DNA of 64,000 bases from Amanita rubescens (GCA_015039365.1 WION01000018.1:248001-312000), one strand, 5' to 3'; counted from the first letter of the stretch, positions 21,234 through 33,580 are shown. The notes: generated by a model not told the origin, from the letters alone. Numbers and translations: made by a program.

Positions 21234-22759
21234 CCTCCATCATACTAGTAGACCCTGAAGCGGCGCTTTTCATCTGATTAGAGCCCTAAGGGTTCCCCGT
21301 GAATCATCTAGTCCCAAGCCTGAAGACGCCTCCACCTCGCTTTGATCGCCAGGACTAGAGAGGTATCGAAGATACCCGCAATTAATGATATACCATACCT
21401 TCACCTTATCCCTACTGTGCTAGTCGTGTTTTTGCTGTATTAGTATGATGGTTCCCCTGTTACGTCGCTTTCTTTTTCTTTGTCCTCTGATCTGTTTTGC
21501 TGTCGTTCGCTATCCATGGTTTGACTCACCACTACTGTAATCGTAGTACTGTACCCAGCTATACATATTCTCCATTTTGAGCTTAGCATTGCTGAATTTC
21601 GATGCCATGCACTCCGTGGCCAGCCAGCCGCCCGTGAACTGAAGTTAATTCCCTGTTAGCTCAAACACAGCCAAACATAGTCTGAACCCGAGTTACACCC
21701 GACAACTCAACTCGATATGCCCGTTCCTTGGGAAGCTCTTATTCCGTTTGGTGAATGAACTCGTCACAATCACAGTACATCCCTGATTCCTTTAGGTTTA
21801 TTAACCGCCATGTTTGGCGCTGCCGGCACGCTGCTCAATACATCATACAGAGCACAAAACCAAGGCAAGGTAAGGAGGCCAATTTGCCGAGATGTGATTA
21901 TATGCTCATTCCTGACAAGCCACCACGGTACCACGTTGACCGCTGGGAGGAGATGATGATGAGACGCGACGAGAGGCTAACGGGGCCACAGAAGGGGAGA
22001 GTCGGTGCGTGCTTTAGCCGGCTTGGTTCACAGCACAAGATCGTTTGACACCTTCCTAACTCGCAGGACGATCCTGTAGCCCCGGCAGAATTCGCAACGA
22101 ATAGCGTGTGGCACGCGGAACGACTTAAGCAATAATAACGGCATGGGGATGCCAGTTGTCAGGTCATCGCCCCTTCGTCCAGTGCAGGATCTGGTATACA
22201 GTACCGCTATTACCGTAGCTCCATATCACTCTTTGACTTTACTAGAAGTAACTCCGGACAATCTTGTTCATTTCTCCCCCGCGGAACAGTGAACACGTGT
22301 CCATGTTATATGTACGACATATCTGTCCGTCATTTCCGCGCAGGAAACAGCAAACTGGCCAATGCAGTGAGCATCTGCGCGTGTGTTGATGAACCAAAGG
22401 GCGTGCACAATTCACCTTATGGGTTAAGCATATGGATTAGGACGTTCCAATTATGACAACAAGCGCTGCAGTATGGGGTTAGCTTTCACGCTAATCCGGA
22501 AAGACAGCGTAAAATTTCGATTACAATGAATCCCGACGTAGACGGTAACCATTGCTAATGCGATAGTGAACAAACGATCCACCCTTTCGTGTAGTGTTCG
22601 CCCAATCTCCAAACAGTATAGATATGCGGTGATATGAAAAGCAGATCAAATCCAACTCGTCCATCACGAAAAAAAGATGTCCATGTCACTTGATTCGTCT
22701 CCTGAGAGTTTACTATATACAGCCTCAGGATAGTGACAAGTTTGACAAAGATGAGGTAT
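21234..22759. other. Intergenic region without recognised genes
   Basis: About 1.5 kb of mixed-composition sequence. Only a short frame of 97 codons (21755-22048) is seen, without recognisable motif. No tRNA or long repeat is apparent. Confidence 0.4.
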
Positions 22760-24997
22760 TCAGTTCGCCACAGCATCTTGAAGCCATGCTACAAGTTCCT
22801 GGATCTGTCCGTTGTCGACATGAGCGGTGGCAATGGCTGCCAGATCATATCGCTTGTTCTCAAGCGACTCGCCGAATTTGTGAAGACGTTCTAATTCCGC
22901 GCTGGAGAGCCATGTGTTCTCAATTTCCATAACACAGGACAGGATGATTCCGTGTTTGGAACGAATCTTTGCCATCTGGGTACAACCGGTGAACCTTATC
23001 GTTAAGGCTGACAATGGGTAGAACTCACGACATCGCCCCACCGAAAAGAATGGCTGACAGTGTACGTAAATTCGGGTGTTTGCCCATAACACCACTCCCA
23101 GCTCTAGACCGTCAGAAACTTTGGTTAGCGCATCGAAAAATAAGGAAAGATGCTACATTGATTCGCCATGGGGTGGTTAACTTACGGGAAGCTCCGCCAT
23201 GCCTTTACTCATGTAGTCAATGCTTGTTAGAGCTTCTTCATCCCCACCCACAACACAGCACGGATCCTGTGGTCCATTTCCGTTAGTTCCTTATCCCCAT
23301 GGATAATGCCCGAACCTTGGGCGACAAGATAATAGGAAATGATACTTACTTCGTCACTAATCCTATATTCAGAACGAAATTCGCCCACGACGGCATCGGT
23401 GAACGCCTCATGTGTTACAGATGGATCAAACTTGCACAGGTTGCATACTGGGGATGGCACAGAAGGCACACCTTTTGTCACCATATTCTCCTAGGCATAC
23501 AAAGACACATTAGCTCTCATTGATCCAAAAACATCTGAGCGCAAATGGCACTTCTTTTACACGCATATCTAGCATGGCTCAGGGCGACGTAGCACCGACT
23601 CGGCGAAGTTTCGAAGCCGAGCCAAAAAAAACCGAAATAAGATGAAAGGAAAGGAGCAGTAGGCGAATTCCCTTGCTAAATCACCTCCTGGCATTTTCCG
23701 CGATCAGGAAAAACTGAAAAATCGCCACTACTAACAGCTGATTCGGCCCGACGGGAAACCCCCGTTTCAATATTCGAATATCAGCCGCTGAGTTGAAATA
23801 ATAAAACAACCGGCGACCAGCGGGAGGCGCCTGGATGGAATCTTTCGCAATCAGGGGTACGAAAATGCTGTTGGGGCATCTGATCCTCGTGGAATCATTG
23901 CGGAGATAAAGATCCAGGGTGCAAACGTGGACGACGACCCTGCGGCGAGGCGCTAGGCGCCGCCGCTCAAAGTGAAATTGTAGTATTTCTATACTTACTT
24001 TATTTATTGGTTTTAAGATGTTCCCAAGTGCTTCGAGATCCGTTGATATCAACATAGTACCATGATGGTAAGCTCGTTGATTTACTATTTTATATGCAGA
24101 TCCTGATACGTGTTGTGAACGTTAGGATGTCGAGATGAAAAGAAATGGAATGATGCATATCTTAAAACCTCCAACGCAGATATCGTTGCGATCATTGACC
24201 CGGGCATCGATACCCAGCGTACGGATAGGCTCGGACTACTATCTGAGCGGTTGCGTGACGATCGAAAGAAGCGCGTGGAAGATGGATAGAAAAATTGGTG
24301 TTGCCAAGATCCTATAGCTTCATCAGTGCGTGATCGGATGATAAGGAGGATAACGGTGTATCGACATAGCGCCGTGAATAGGGAATCCAGGAACGTATGG
24401 CTGCGGTGGATAGTCTAGAAGAAGGACATACATGATACACTGTGCCTCCTCCACTCCTTCTCCTGATGAAAGGCACAGCGTGTTCTTCGTGCGACTCGCT
24501 GGCGAGCCTTTCCTGGTTTGGTCGCGAGCGCAGGGCTCTAAAGTTGATTTCCTTCCATGGATTCTGGTTCCGGCCGATCACAACACAAGGCGAATCTCGG
24601 TAAACTAGAAGAAGCGGTTTGTCTACCGGTGCGTGTCGAAACAACCTAGAAAATCACCAATCAGGAAACTGACCGCTCCACAATGCGAAGCGAAAGGATC
24701 AAGAGCAGCTGCCTGTCTTTCAACATACCAGTCTTCGAATGTAAGGTTGAAGTATGGATTGATTGATTGAGATATGTATATCTGATGCTGTGGAGGTGAA
24801 GAAAAAGGCGCCAATGCTGTTAACGGCCTGTGAAAGCGAGTCGGAGATAAGTCGTCAGCGTTCTGGCTGTGACGTGGTGCCAATTGTAGTAAATGGTGAA
24901 CGCGTTTTTGGACATGAAACGAGGGATACTGTATGCGAGGTCTAATGAGAAAGGAACTCATGAGACGGATCAGCCGTGGTTGGAAGGTAAGGGTCAT
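22760..24997 (-). CDS. AIM22: Lipoate-protein ligase (LplA/Aim22-like), mitochondrial
   Basis: Minus-strand gene. Exon 1 (24997-24729) has an Arg/Ser-rich presequence-like start, then QIYISQSINPYFNLTFEDW. Exon 2 (24645-24432) has LFRHAPVDKPLLLVYRDSPC, VVIGRNQNPWKEINFRALRS and IRRRSGGGTVYH, the RRxSGGGxVYH lipoate/ATP-binding motif. Later exons give DLGNTNFSIHLPRASFDRHA, RTLGIDARVNDRNDICVGGF, GSAYKIVNQRAYHHGTMLIS, ENMVTKGVPSVPSPVCNLCK and the C-terminal SWEWCYGQTPEFTYTVSHSF, ending QDAVAN at 22760. The enzyme attaches lipoate to E2 subunits and glycine cleavage H protein in mitochondria. Two oddities: an extra C near 24223 shifts the frame between VVRA and RTLG, and one intron (about 23491-24000) is roughly 510 nt, far longer than the others. 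Confidence 0.9.
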
Positions 24998-25141
24998 TGA
25001 ACAAGTAGCCGACCTAGAACTCTAAGTTTGCAAAATGCAATAAAAAAAGGTATTATATACAGGTGAGGTACATGAACGTATGGTATCTACGTAAACGCGT
25101 GGGTTCTAAGTCTACGCAGAGCGGACTGTGTTCAAAGTTCC

Positions 25142-25859
25142 TCATAGTTTCTTGAGTTTACCTAGAGGGCGCATATACTTTTGCACAGCCTTGAAAATGG
25201 GATTCTCAATCTCGTGTATAGGCAATTTGCCTGGAGGCGTGCCGGGTATCTCCTTCTTCATGCCCTAAAGCGCAATTGTGAGATAAGTCATTTAGTCGCG
25301 ACAGGAGCGAACGTACAAGTTTTTCAAACATGCACGAGTTGAGTTTTCGTTCTTGCTTCCGGCAGTACTGGTATTCCTGAGAGGCGGACGTGAGATCTAC
25401 GAAGAACATTTGAGAAATCGTACTAGCGAACCTCGTTATTCCGATCCAAGCAGTTCCAATGTGTTTGGAAGTCTTGCAAGCAATGCTCGCGCATCTTGTT
25501 AATTCTGAAGAAATTATTTAGTTATTGATTTGTCCATATGAGGAACATGCTCACAGATCCCTCGCGCAGCGCGTTACTCTCCTCCCCTCCTTCAGACAAT
25601 GCTCGGGATCCCGATTCTCGTTCTTGCAAAGCATGAAATCATCTTGTGTCCAGGAATTGAGTTAGTCAGTTCGTTCATATTATGCCGCGACTGTTTTCAT
25701 ACCATTATACTTCTGGCAATGAGCCCCAATGAAGAAGGCGGCGCTCTTCAACGGGGCACTCGTCACTCCCAGCTCTTCCACCTTTGGAACATGGTCCGGC
25801 ATAGGTGTTGGGTCGACATATGCCTCAGCTGTGGTTGAGCCTGGCTGAAACGATGACAT
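25142..25859 (-). CDS. NDUFA8: NADH:ubiquinone oxidoreductase 20.8 kDa subunit (NDUFA8-like)
   Basis: Minus-strand gene starting MSSFQPGSTTAEAYVDPTPM at 25859, followed by VPKVEELGVTSAPLKSAAFF, IGAHCQKYN, DFMLCKNENRDPEHCLKEGR, RVTRCARDL, HCLQDFQTHWNCLDRNN, EYQYCRKQERKLNSCMFEKL and a C-terminus ending AVQKYMRPLGKLKKL. The paired Cx9C motifs mark a CHCH-type protein imported into the intermembrane space by Mia40; it is an accessory subunit of complex I. Upstream in-frame codons to 25943 could extend the N-terminus, but homologues start at the inner Met. Introns are short. Confidence 0.92.
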
Positions 25860-26310
25860 TTTGGCTGCGAGTAGGAGAGAAGTTGAGACTGGCCTCCGCG
25901 CTCCGCGAGTCGGTGCGTTGGTTGTGGACGCTATGGGTGTCACCGGAGCACCGAAATAGTAATACTTTCACACGCAATTATTTTTTCTCTATTTTATTTA
26001 AATTCAAGATTTTGTAGCTTGCCAAAACAGTAAAGAGGCTACGATGGCGAGTATTACGATTCTACGATATGCATAGGAACTAATGCACACATAGCTGCGA
26101 ACACCGCCTAAGATCCACCAGTTATTGATCAAAACGCACAAATTAACGATATTTTTGACCTTGCCTCCAAGAACAACGATAGCACAGGTCAAGGAAGAGG
26201 CATCTGTCTGCGTTGGCTTCTGATGTGTATGAGGCACATGCGGATATAGATGGTACACCTGTCGTTCAATCCGTCAACTGACTTTGAGCTATGTCGGGCC
26301 CCACGCGAAA

Positions 26311-26633
26311 ATGACCGTAATAGAAGAACAGCTGGCAACTATGAAGTACTTGACCCACGTAGGGCTCTCAGAGACTTATGGTTTCCTTTCATGGGAGACA
26401 TTGTTCTTGCAATTCAAAAGTGATGATGGTAAGTCTTGCGTTCCATACATACATCTTTCGTACTGGACATAAGATTATAGGTGAACTATTACCAATCACG
26501 GCCACAATACCCTCTGTGGACGACGACTGACGATGTGGTCGTGCATCAAACACCTGCAGACGCGATGTCGGAAGATTCGCCAGCTATCCGCAGCACGAAC
26601 AAAGGAAAGAAGAGAAAGGTACAATCGGACTGA
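26311..26633 (+). CDS. Small unknown gene with basic C-terminus
   Basis: Exon 1 (from 26311) encodes MTVIEEQLATMKYLTHVGLS, ETYGFLSWETLFLQFKSDD and ends at a good donor (GTAAGT). The second exon contains VNYYQSRPQYPLWTTTDDVV, then a tail SPAIRSTNKGKKRKVQSD that resembles a nuclear localisation signal. The simple splice gives a different frame with an early stop (ELLPITATIPSVDDD), so either a micro-exon or a one-base error lies near the junction. I do not recognise the family. It is squeezed between NDUFA8 and NDUFAF3. Confidence 0.5.
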
Positions 26634-26774
26634 CGAATCCGATTAAGAAGCGAAGAAGCGCGTTTCTGTTTACACAATCCACCACGATATGATCTGTGCA
26701 TATACTTTTACTTGGTGGTTCATAATATGTCCATTGGGGATGGAAAGAGGACGACATTAATTTTTTGACGTGGA

Positions 26775-27398
26775 TCAGGCGATAGTAGTTTTCTGCCACT
26801 TGTGCGGCTTCAGAGGGAGGAGAGCAGGCTGCGACTTTGCGACCTTCTTCGGAGAGCAAATTGTATGTTGAACAAGCATTTCGCTGGAAAGACATCATCA
26901 TCGTCGTTTTCAATATGTATAATGAGCAGAGCATACCGTGTCCATAACGTCCAGTTGGATCCCCAATAAATTAAGATGCTTTCTTATACCTGGAGGTGGT
27001 TGTGAGATGACTTTTCCCGTACCCAGTAATAGAATCTCTAGGTATATGCGTGTCAAGTCAGAGCCTCGCTTGGTTGCGGGTCAACGTACCAGGTCTTGGC
27101 GCACCAATCTCAAACAACTTGAAATGGTGCGTTCCCCAAGCCATCCCACAGCGTCTGTGGGACGTCCCAGAGAAAGACTTTGCCCTCAAGAAAAATACAT
27201 GCGCCAGGGATGGCTAGGCCATCGGCGAGGTGTATTCCAGTCCTCATCTATGGACGCAACTTGCACGGGTGGTGGATTATCATCTGCCAGAATGTTGGTG
27301 AAAGTACTGCTAGAGCGTTTTAGGCCGTAGCTTGCGCGTCGTAGACCATGCGTGGTCAATACGCCTAGTCCAAGCCTTTGAAGTGTCGCGGCAGCCAT
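26775..27398 (-). CDS. NDUFAF3: NDUFAF3-like complex I assembly factor (Mth938 fold)
   Basis: Minus-strand gene starting MAAATLQRLGLGVLTTHGLR, with a mitochondrial presequence, then RSSSTFTNILADDNPPPVQV. Later exons contain GKVFLWDVPQTLWDGLG, EILLLGTGKVISQPPPGIRK, HLNLLGIQLDVMDT and NACSTYNLLSEEGRKVAA. The expected ending ALLPLKPHKWQKTTIA at 26775 is reached only if one extra T at about 26830 is removed; as written the frame reads CSPPSEAAQ and overruns. NDUFAF3 works with NDUFAF4 in early assembly of the complex I Q-module. Its start codon is 40 bp from the divergent gene at 27439, and the complex I subunit gene NDUFA8 lies about 1 kb away on the same strand. Confidence 0.85.
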
Positions 27399-27438
27399 TT
27401 GACGGTGGAAACCCTAACCACATTTTTTCTCCAGCGCG

Positions 27439-30106
27439 ATGAGCATCAGCGAGCCATTCTTGCTCGCTTCGTACAACAGCCATCTCTATGCCTCAGCGAA
27501 CCTTCACAATGCGTCTCTGGCTGTGCAATCTGACGGTGTGCACGTTATCGAGCTGTCAACACTCCGGCCTATTATCTCCCATACTCTAGGCCCATCCACG
27601 TCCTTCGCTTGCTCACCTCTGACAGTTTCAGATGGCCATATTCATACAATATATGCGCCTATACAATCATCTTCTGAATTATCTGATGAGCAGGAGCACG
27701 GCAGAACCATCTGGGTCTGGCGGGAGGATCTGAGCTCAACTATTGCAGATCGAGCAGAGGCGCATAAGAAAAAAGTTTCTGTGACTGTAAGTCTTGTCTT
27801 TCTATATATTGGTTCATGTCAGAACGCAGCCCACCAACACTTGTAGCTCTGCAGGTTCCGCATACCATAGCTGGGCTGTTTTACGCGCCCGAGCTATCAA
27901 ACAAGATTATTGCTCTTTCTCCCGGTGGCGCTATCACCACACTAAATTCAGAGGATCTGAAAAAGCAGAAAACTTGGATATGTCAAGTTGATGGCGCAGG
28001 CCGTTCACTTTTGAAATCTTTTGTATATCCTAGGTCAGGGTGCTCATTCCTGTCGCCTGTTGAGACGCCTAGGAATGGAGTTGTACTCGTTCTCCTTCTG
28101 GCGGATCCAACTACCAGCGATACAAGAGTGGAGACTGTTTTCATCACAAGCGAGGACAAAGAATCACCCTTTGTTCTAGCGAGCAGCTATCGGATCAATA
28201 TTACACAAAATGTAGGCCATCTATAGATCAAACATGGCCACTAACGTAATTTCGGACAGGAAATACTCGACGTGTCATGCAGCTCAACCGGACATCTCTC
28301 TATTCTCAGTGCGTCTCAGTTAACTATGAGGTCATAATGGTAATTGAACTTCTGACATAGCTACTGATGGTGAATGGCATTCATTCTCTGTAAAACCCTC
28401 GGAAGAGGACCCAAGTACATTGGTGCAAGGCTGTTGATCCTTTCAACTGAAAAATCTCCAATTCACAGCCTGATTCCCCCTCAAAAACGTGTTGCACTCC
28501 TTCCTCTGACATCAACCCATGTTCTTCTTGCTGGCATCTCCTCATCATCAACAGAAATAGTCATCCACATATGGGATCTCCAGTATTCCGTTTTGCTTGT
28601 ATCGCATATCCTCTCAATCCCATCCTCAATCTCTTCATTCTCACCACAAACGATATCAATAACGCTCCTCCCATCTCTGCCAGCTGCGTCATCCCAGGCA
28701 GCTTTAATAGACTCACAAGCACTCCTCATCAGTATCTTCGTCTTCACAATCGACAAGTAAAAGCAAGTCAAAAAGCAGGTCACGATCCGGTGCAGTGGCA
28801 AGCAGCTGTTTTTGCCTGTTCCATATGTCGTTCCGCGTGCCTCTACTATCGCCAATGCCATGGGACGAGCTAGCGTGAGCGCACAATGGATAGCACCGCG
28901 GGAAGATGACGAGCGGAACGAAATAGACGACGATGTCATGTATAGCGGAATGGACAAAAGCAGGAAAGAAGTATTAAAGGAAATGAGCGACGCAATGGAG
29001 GGGAAAAGACCGCAGGCCGCGAACGACGCATTTTTCAAATGGGAGAACAGTCAAGCAACTGACAAGCCGCTGGTTTTTGGGCATGATTTCGTCAAACAAG
29101 TCTTGGATGTGGTTATTCAACCAGGCTAAAAATCCATCAAGCGTCATGTATTCATCCGTCGTTATCAGACATCTAATCAAACGGAAAGCAGTGAGTAACA
29201 ACATGTTAGAAGGTGGGCTGATCAGAGCTCTAAAGGCGAAGGATGATTGGGTATGTCGTTGACGCTCCCGTGCTGTCTGATTAACTTTAGCCGCTATAGG
29301 CCTCAATTGGCTTGGCGATGCAGAATGTGATGGACATTACCGAGTCGGAAATTGTCGAGGCGCTGTATCATATCGTCCGCGCCTGCGAGGAACAACGTAA
29401 TCCCCATGACCCGGAGGCAATGGAAGTTGACCCGGGCAACTCTTCTAACGTGACTTCTGCCAGGAAGGATACACCTACTGTGCCGTCCTTCTTGGGATGC
29501 TGTGTGAACTATAGGATAACGCCGCCTCAACTCCGGCTGGCGCTCCGTGAGCAGCACTCCACAGCGCCTGAACACGCGCTCGTGATCCTCCGCATTCTGA
29601 TCGACTGGCTGCAAGTATGGCGAAATCGTGATGTGATGCTATCATCGGGGAACAAAGAGCAATGTGAACGATCTCAAGTGAAGAATGGAACCAACGAGGT
29701 GCCTGAGCTGCAAAAGGTGAGATACAGCTCAGCCCCAGTTTCATGGTCTAATCAGATGTGTGGCGTTGGCAGATTGTATCATTTACACAAGCGTATTTGG
29801 ATGCAACATCTCTTATTCTAGTCCAGCATCCGCCTGCGCAAGAAGTGCTTCGCCAGTTGGCGTCATCATTGGAACCTGAAATCCAGTTCACAGAGGCAGT
29901 TCAGCCATTGTGCGGAGCACTGGATGAATTTGCCAGAGCACATAGAAAGGCTCTGCGTGATGCAGAGGACAAGGGTGTCAGTAACGTTAAAGGAGTGAGT
30001 GCCGGAATGTAAGCATCAAGAAGATTGGAGGCTGCGGAAGAAACGTGCTCGAGAGCAGGAAGGGATGAGTATTGGGCTTTACCAGTTGGAAGACCTTGTA
30101 CTATAG
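27439..30106 (+). CDS. Putative nucleolar NOL11/Utp8-like protein
   Basis: Multi-exon gene starting MSISEPFLLASYNSHLYASA. The N-terminal half looks like a beta-propeller: VHVIELSTLRPIISHTLGPS, TIAGLFYAPELSNKIIALSP, HVLLAGISSSSTEIVIHIWD. The C-terminal half is helical: MGRASVSAQWIAPREDDERN, FFKWENSQATDKPLVFGHDF, NNMLEGGLIRALKAKDDW, ALVILRILIDWLQVW, SFTQAYLDATSLILVQHPPA. It ends with a basic region and MSIGLYQLEDLVL. The architecture resembles NOL11/Utp8, a component of the UtpA complex in rRNA transcription and processing, but the assignment is by overall pattern only. Two one-base insertions are apparent, at 29127 (creating TAA between QPG and KNPSSVMY) and near 30010. The 3' end shown assumes both are errors. 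Confidence 0.7.
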
Positions 30107-30256
30107 TCACGTTCTAGATTTGAACACTCTCCGAAAGTGTTCAGACCAGTGCCAAAAAGAGAACCGCTGAACAAATATAGAGCGGATTCGGACCGAGCTG
30201 AGACGCGCGCCAGCGTTATATTCTTGAGAAACACCCACGCAACCACGGTCACGGAA

Positions 30257-32741
30257 ATGAGAGTGGGAGTCTTGACAGGTGCGTGAACGTCAATTAAACC
30301 GTGCACAAATGTTGATGTTGAACGTTGAACGTAACCGAACTTTGCATCATCAATATCGGCACCTGTAAGTGAGTGATACGGCCTCTCTCGATCCAGGTGC
30401 AGACCGATCTGGTCCACTTGTCCGAGAGCTCCTCCTTGAGGCATCGTCGAATCCTCATCGACCGAAGTATTCGTGCGAAGTGCACGCAATTGTGCCTGAC
30501 GATGTAGTTCGCATCCGCGAAACAATCGCTTCGTGGGCAAGGCACGGTGACATGGATTGGATCATCACAACAGGAGGGACAGGATTCGGCGTCCGAGATT
30601 GCACGCCGGAGGTGAGAACGATACGATAGATGCGCTTGATGCGATCCTCATACTCGCCAATGTCCGCCTTACCTTCTAGGCGATCAAATCCTATCCTGGA
30701 TCGTGAAGCCCCTGGGCTGGTCCATCTGTTGCTCTCCAGCTCGCTGAAACATACGCCACTTGCGGCCCTATCTCGGCCTGTGGCGGGCACTGTACGAAAT
30801 ACACTTGTCGTAACATTACCCGGCAGTGTCAAGGCTGTAAGAGAAAATATGGAAGTTTTGCTAACGGACGGGATGATTTCCCATGCTATCGAGCTAATTC
30901 GGGGTGGGTCTGGTCAAGAAACGCATGCTGCCCTGGCTAGTAGCGACGTTAGTGCGCAAGGTCATTCTCACCGCCGTCAACATAGCCATCAACACCACCA
31001 TCACCACCAAGGTCATGGCCACCACCACCACCACCATAGCCATAGCCATGACCTATGAAATCCCGCAGCCAAGGACAGTGCTTACACAAGATACCACAGC
31101 ACCCGGTAAGCTCTTATGCCTTATCGTCCTCCATCACCAATGTTATCATTATGTAGTATCTGCTAGACAGCGCCAGTCGCCTTTCCCTATCTTGAGCTTT
31201 GACCAGGCCATGGGGCTTATCCTGGGGAAAATAACTCCCCTTGCCACCGGTGATCCTTCCGGTAGGCGCTTAAATTTTTTTTCTTCTTTTTTTTAATATT
31301 CTTTATTTCTTGGTCAAGGTTACGCCCGCTCTCAGAGGTCATGTCCTTGCAGAGGACGTGTACGCTGCTCAAGACGTCCCATCGACATTGACAACCAACG
31401 TGGATGGTTACGCATTACGATGTAAGCCGCTTGGGCAGGTCTTTCGTAGGCTGTATCTAATTTCCGCAGCTTCTGACGTACCAGGAACGTACAACGTCGT
31501 TACATCCCAAACTCACCTCATCACGGACCCACTGGCTCCTGGATGCATCTACAGGGTCAATACTGGTGGTCCTTTGCCGCCTGAAGCGGACGCAGTCATC
31601 ATGGTAGAGGACACTCGCCTTGTCTCGTCACAAGCGGACGAGGACGGAGCGGACGAAGAAGAAAAAGAAGTGGAAACACGAGCACAAGTTAATGCGGGCG
31701 AGAATGTACGAAAACCTGGCTCTGACGTGCGCAAGGGTGATCTTGTTCTTCGGGCCGGGAAAAGAATTATCAGCAGCGGCGGAGAGATCGGTACTTTGGC
31801 TTTCGTAGGGAAAAAGGAGGTTAGTGATGTTCTTTTCTGAATTTCTGGTATTCTTACCAAGATTTTGCAGGTCAACGTGTACAAAAAACCCGTGGTCGCA
31901 ATCCTCAGTACGGGAATGAGATTGTCGACGTTCAAAGCCCGACGCCACTCGCTGGCAATGAGTGGGGTGGCGTTGTTGATACGAATCGGCCTTCGTTGCA
32001 GGCGGCACTAGAGGGAATGGGTTACGAAGTCAGTGGATTTGGGAATCGTTCTCGACAAGTTGAGTTGGCTTGCCATTTTTAGATATGATCTCAAATTCAA
32101 CGGATAACAGGGTGGATGCACACGTAGATGCAATCGCGCGGGGTTTACAGTCTGCAGACATACTACTGACCACGGGTGGCACATCTATGGGTTCAACTGA
32201 CTTACTTAAGCCGGTCATAGAGCAACACTTTGAGGGAACGATACACTTTGGACGTGTAGCGATCAAGCCGGGAAAGCCAACCACCTTTGCTACGATACCT
32301 TCGGATGGTGGCGTTGAGAAGCCAATATTTGCGCTGCCCGGAAATCCGGCCTCTGCGCTCGTTACCTTCCATATTTTTGTTCTCCCTGCGCTGAGGAAGC
32401 TCTCCGGTTACCCTGAACGTCTATGTCAGCTGCCACGTGTCCCTGTCAAGGTGAAAACCTTACTATTATCGATGGTCGGAACTGATTTTCAAATTCGGTA
32501 GCTCATGGAGGACATGAGCCTCGATCCCCGAATGGAGTTCCATCGCGTAACGGTCGGAGCGGACGGAGAAGGCTTGAAAGCACGTAGCACCGGCGGCCAA
32601 AGATCCAGTCGCGTAGCTAGTCTGAGTGGAGCAAATGCTTTTGTGGTTTTGCCACCGAGGACGCCCGAATCATCTGGAAGCCTCGCTGCAGGCGCAATGG
32701 TGGACGCCGTGCTCATCGGGGAGATCGAGGTGAATAGTTGA
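30257..32741 (+). CDS. Gephyrin-type molybdenum cofactor synthase (MogA-MoeA fusion)
   Basis: Starts MRVGVLT at 30257, with an intron inside the next codon. The N-terminal MogA-type domain has VSDTASLDPGADRSGPLVRE, MDWIITTGGTGFGVRDCTPE (the TTGGTG motif), AIKPILDREAPGLVHLLLSS and LPGSVKAVRENMEVLL. A linker follows in which most residues are His (about 30965-31050). The MoeA-type domain has PILSFDQAMGLILGKITPLA, VPSTLTTNVDGYA, VNTGGPLPPEADAVIMVEDT, KPGSDVRKGDLVLRAGKRII, ADILLTTGGTSMGSTDLLKP and IFALPGNPASALVTFHIFVL, with a C-terminal domain IV ending VLIGEIEVNS. Together the domains adenylylate molybdopterin and insert molybdate. The fungal order MogA then MoeA matches gephyrin/CnxE. Apparent one-base frameshifts lie near 31053 (insertion) and 31913 (deletion). 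Confidence 0.9.
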
Positions 32742-32824
32742 ATGGAGTAGCGGCGTGTAAGATTACAAGATGCACTATTAACGTGTATAGTAAAGGCGAT
32801 TTGTATTGGTACCTGAATAGTCAC

Positions 32825-33580
32825 TCATCGTTCTTCAGCGACTTGTCGTTCCTGAAAGTACAAGTCAAACAGGGTAACGGAGAGGAGGACCGACCGAAAT
32901 ACCAAGGCCTCGACTTCGGCTTGTAGAATTTTCATTTCTTCTTCTAGTCGTTCCCTTTGTTTCACCACCATCTGGTGGCGTCGTGCCTCCAGCTTCTGGG
33001 CAGCTGTTGTACCTGCTGTTGGTCGTGGTGGGCGCAACTTGGCGCTTTCAAGCTGCGGACGTAAATGAGTTATTATGAAGAAAGGGTCTAGATATTCTCT
33101 TGGGACCTTGGTTTGCAATAGACCCTCTTTCTTCATCAGAGCTTCCAACCCTTGTTCAGCCCTTTTCATAAGCTCAGTAATTTGCGGCTCCACCTCATCG
33201 GCGAGATCTCCTTTATATCGTTTGACAGTACCCTCGTCAACAAGCAGAAATACCTGGATCGTTGATACGGATTATGCGCCGTGGTCGTCGGGATCACGAT
33301 CCTTACTTACCCGTTGATTCTCCAAAACTTTCGTTATTCGTGGAAGGTCATGCGTACCATTTCTGAGGAGATGCTGAGCTTCATGAGCCTGAATATGTTA
33401 CATTCAGCCGGCACATTGGATCACAGGAAACAGAACACGCGCTTCTTTGCAACAACTTTCCAGGGCCAATACGCATTCCGTGAGATTTGGGGGACATATT
33501 GCCTGTATCTCTCCACGATAGAGTTCAGGCCCAGCACCAAAAACTGACTCCCTCGCTGCTACACGTGAGAGTCGAGACAT
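32825..33580 (-). CDS. SPC19: DASH complex subunit Spc19
   Basis: Starts MSRLSRVAARESVFGAGPEL at 33580, followed by LTECVLALESCCKEA. After an intron come HEAQHLLRNGTHDLPRITKV and LENQR, then VFLLVDEGTVKRYKGDLADE and PQITELMKRAEQGLEALMKK. A long charged helix ends QERQVAEER. The pattern fits Spc19, a coiled-coil subunit of the fungal DASH/Dam1 ring that couples kinetochores to microtubules. The first intron needs a GTTCTG donor to keep frame, which is unusual and might hide a sequence error. The gene is convergent with the gephyrin-type gene, 83 bp away. Confidence 0.85.

Noticed and set aside
23681..24055. Nested gene in the long lipoate-ligase intron
   Set aside because: The open frame runs through the upstream exon end and donor site of the ligase gene, has no start of its own in good context and shows no motif.
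29303..29744. Minus-strand frames opposite the NOL11-like gene
   Set aside because: They are antisense shadows of a plus-strand coding exon with consistent splice sites.
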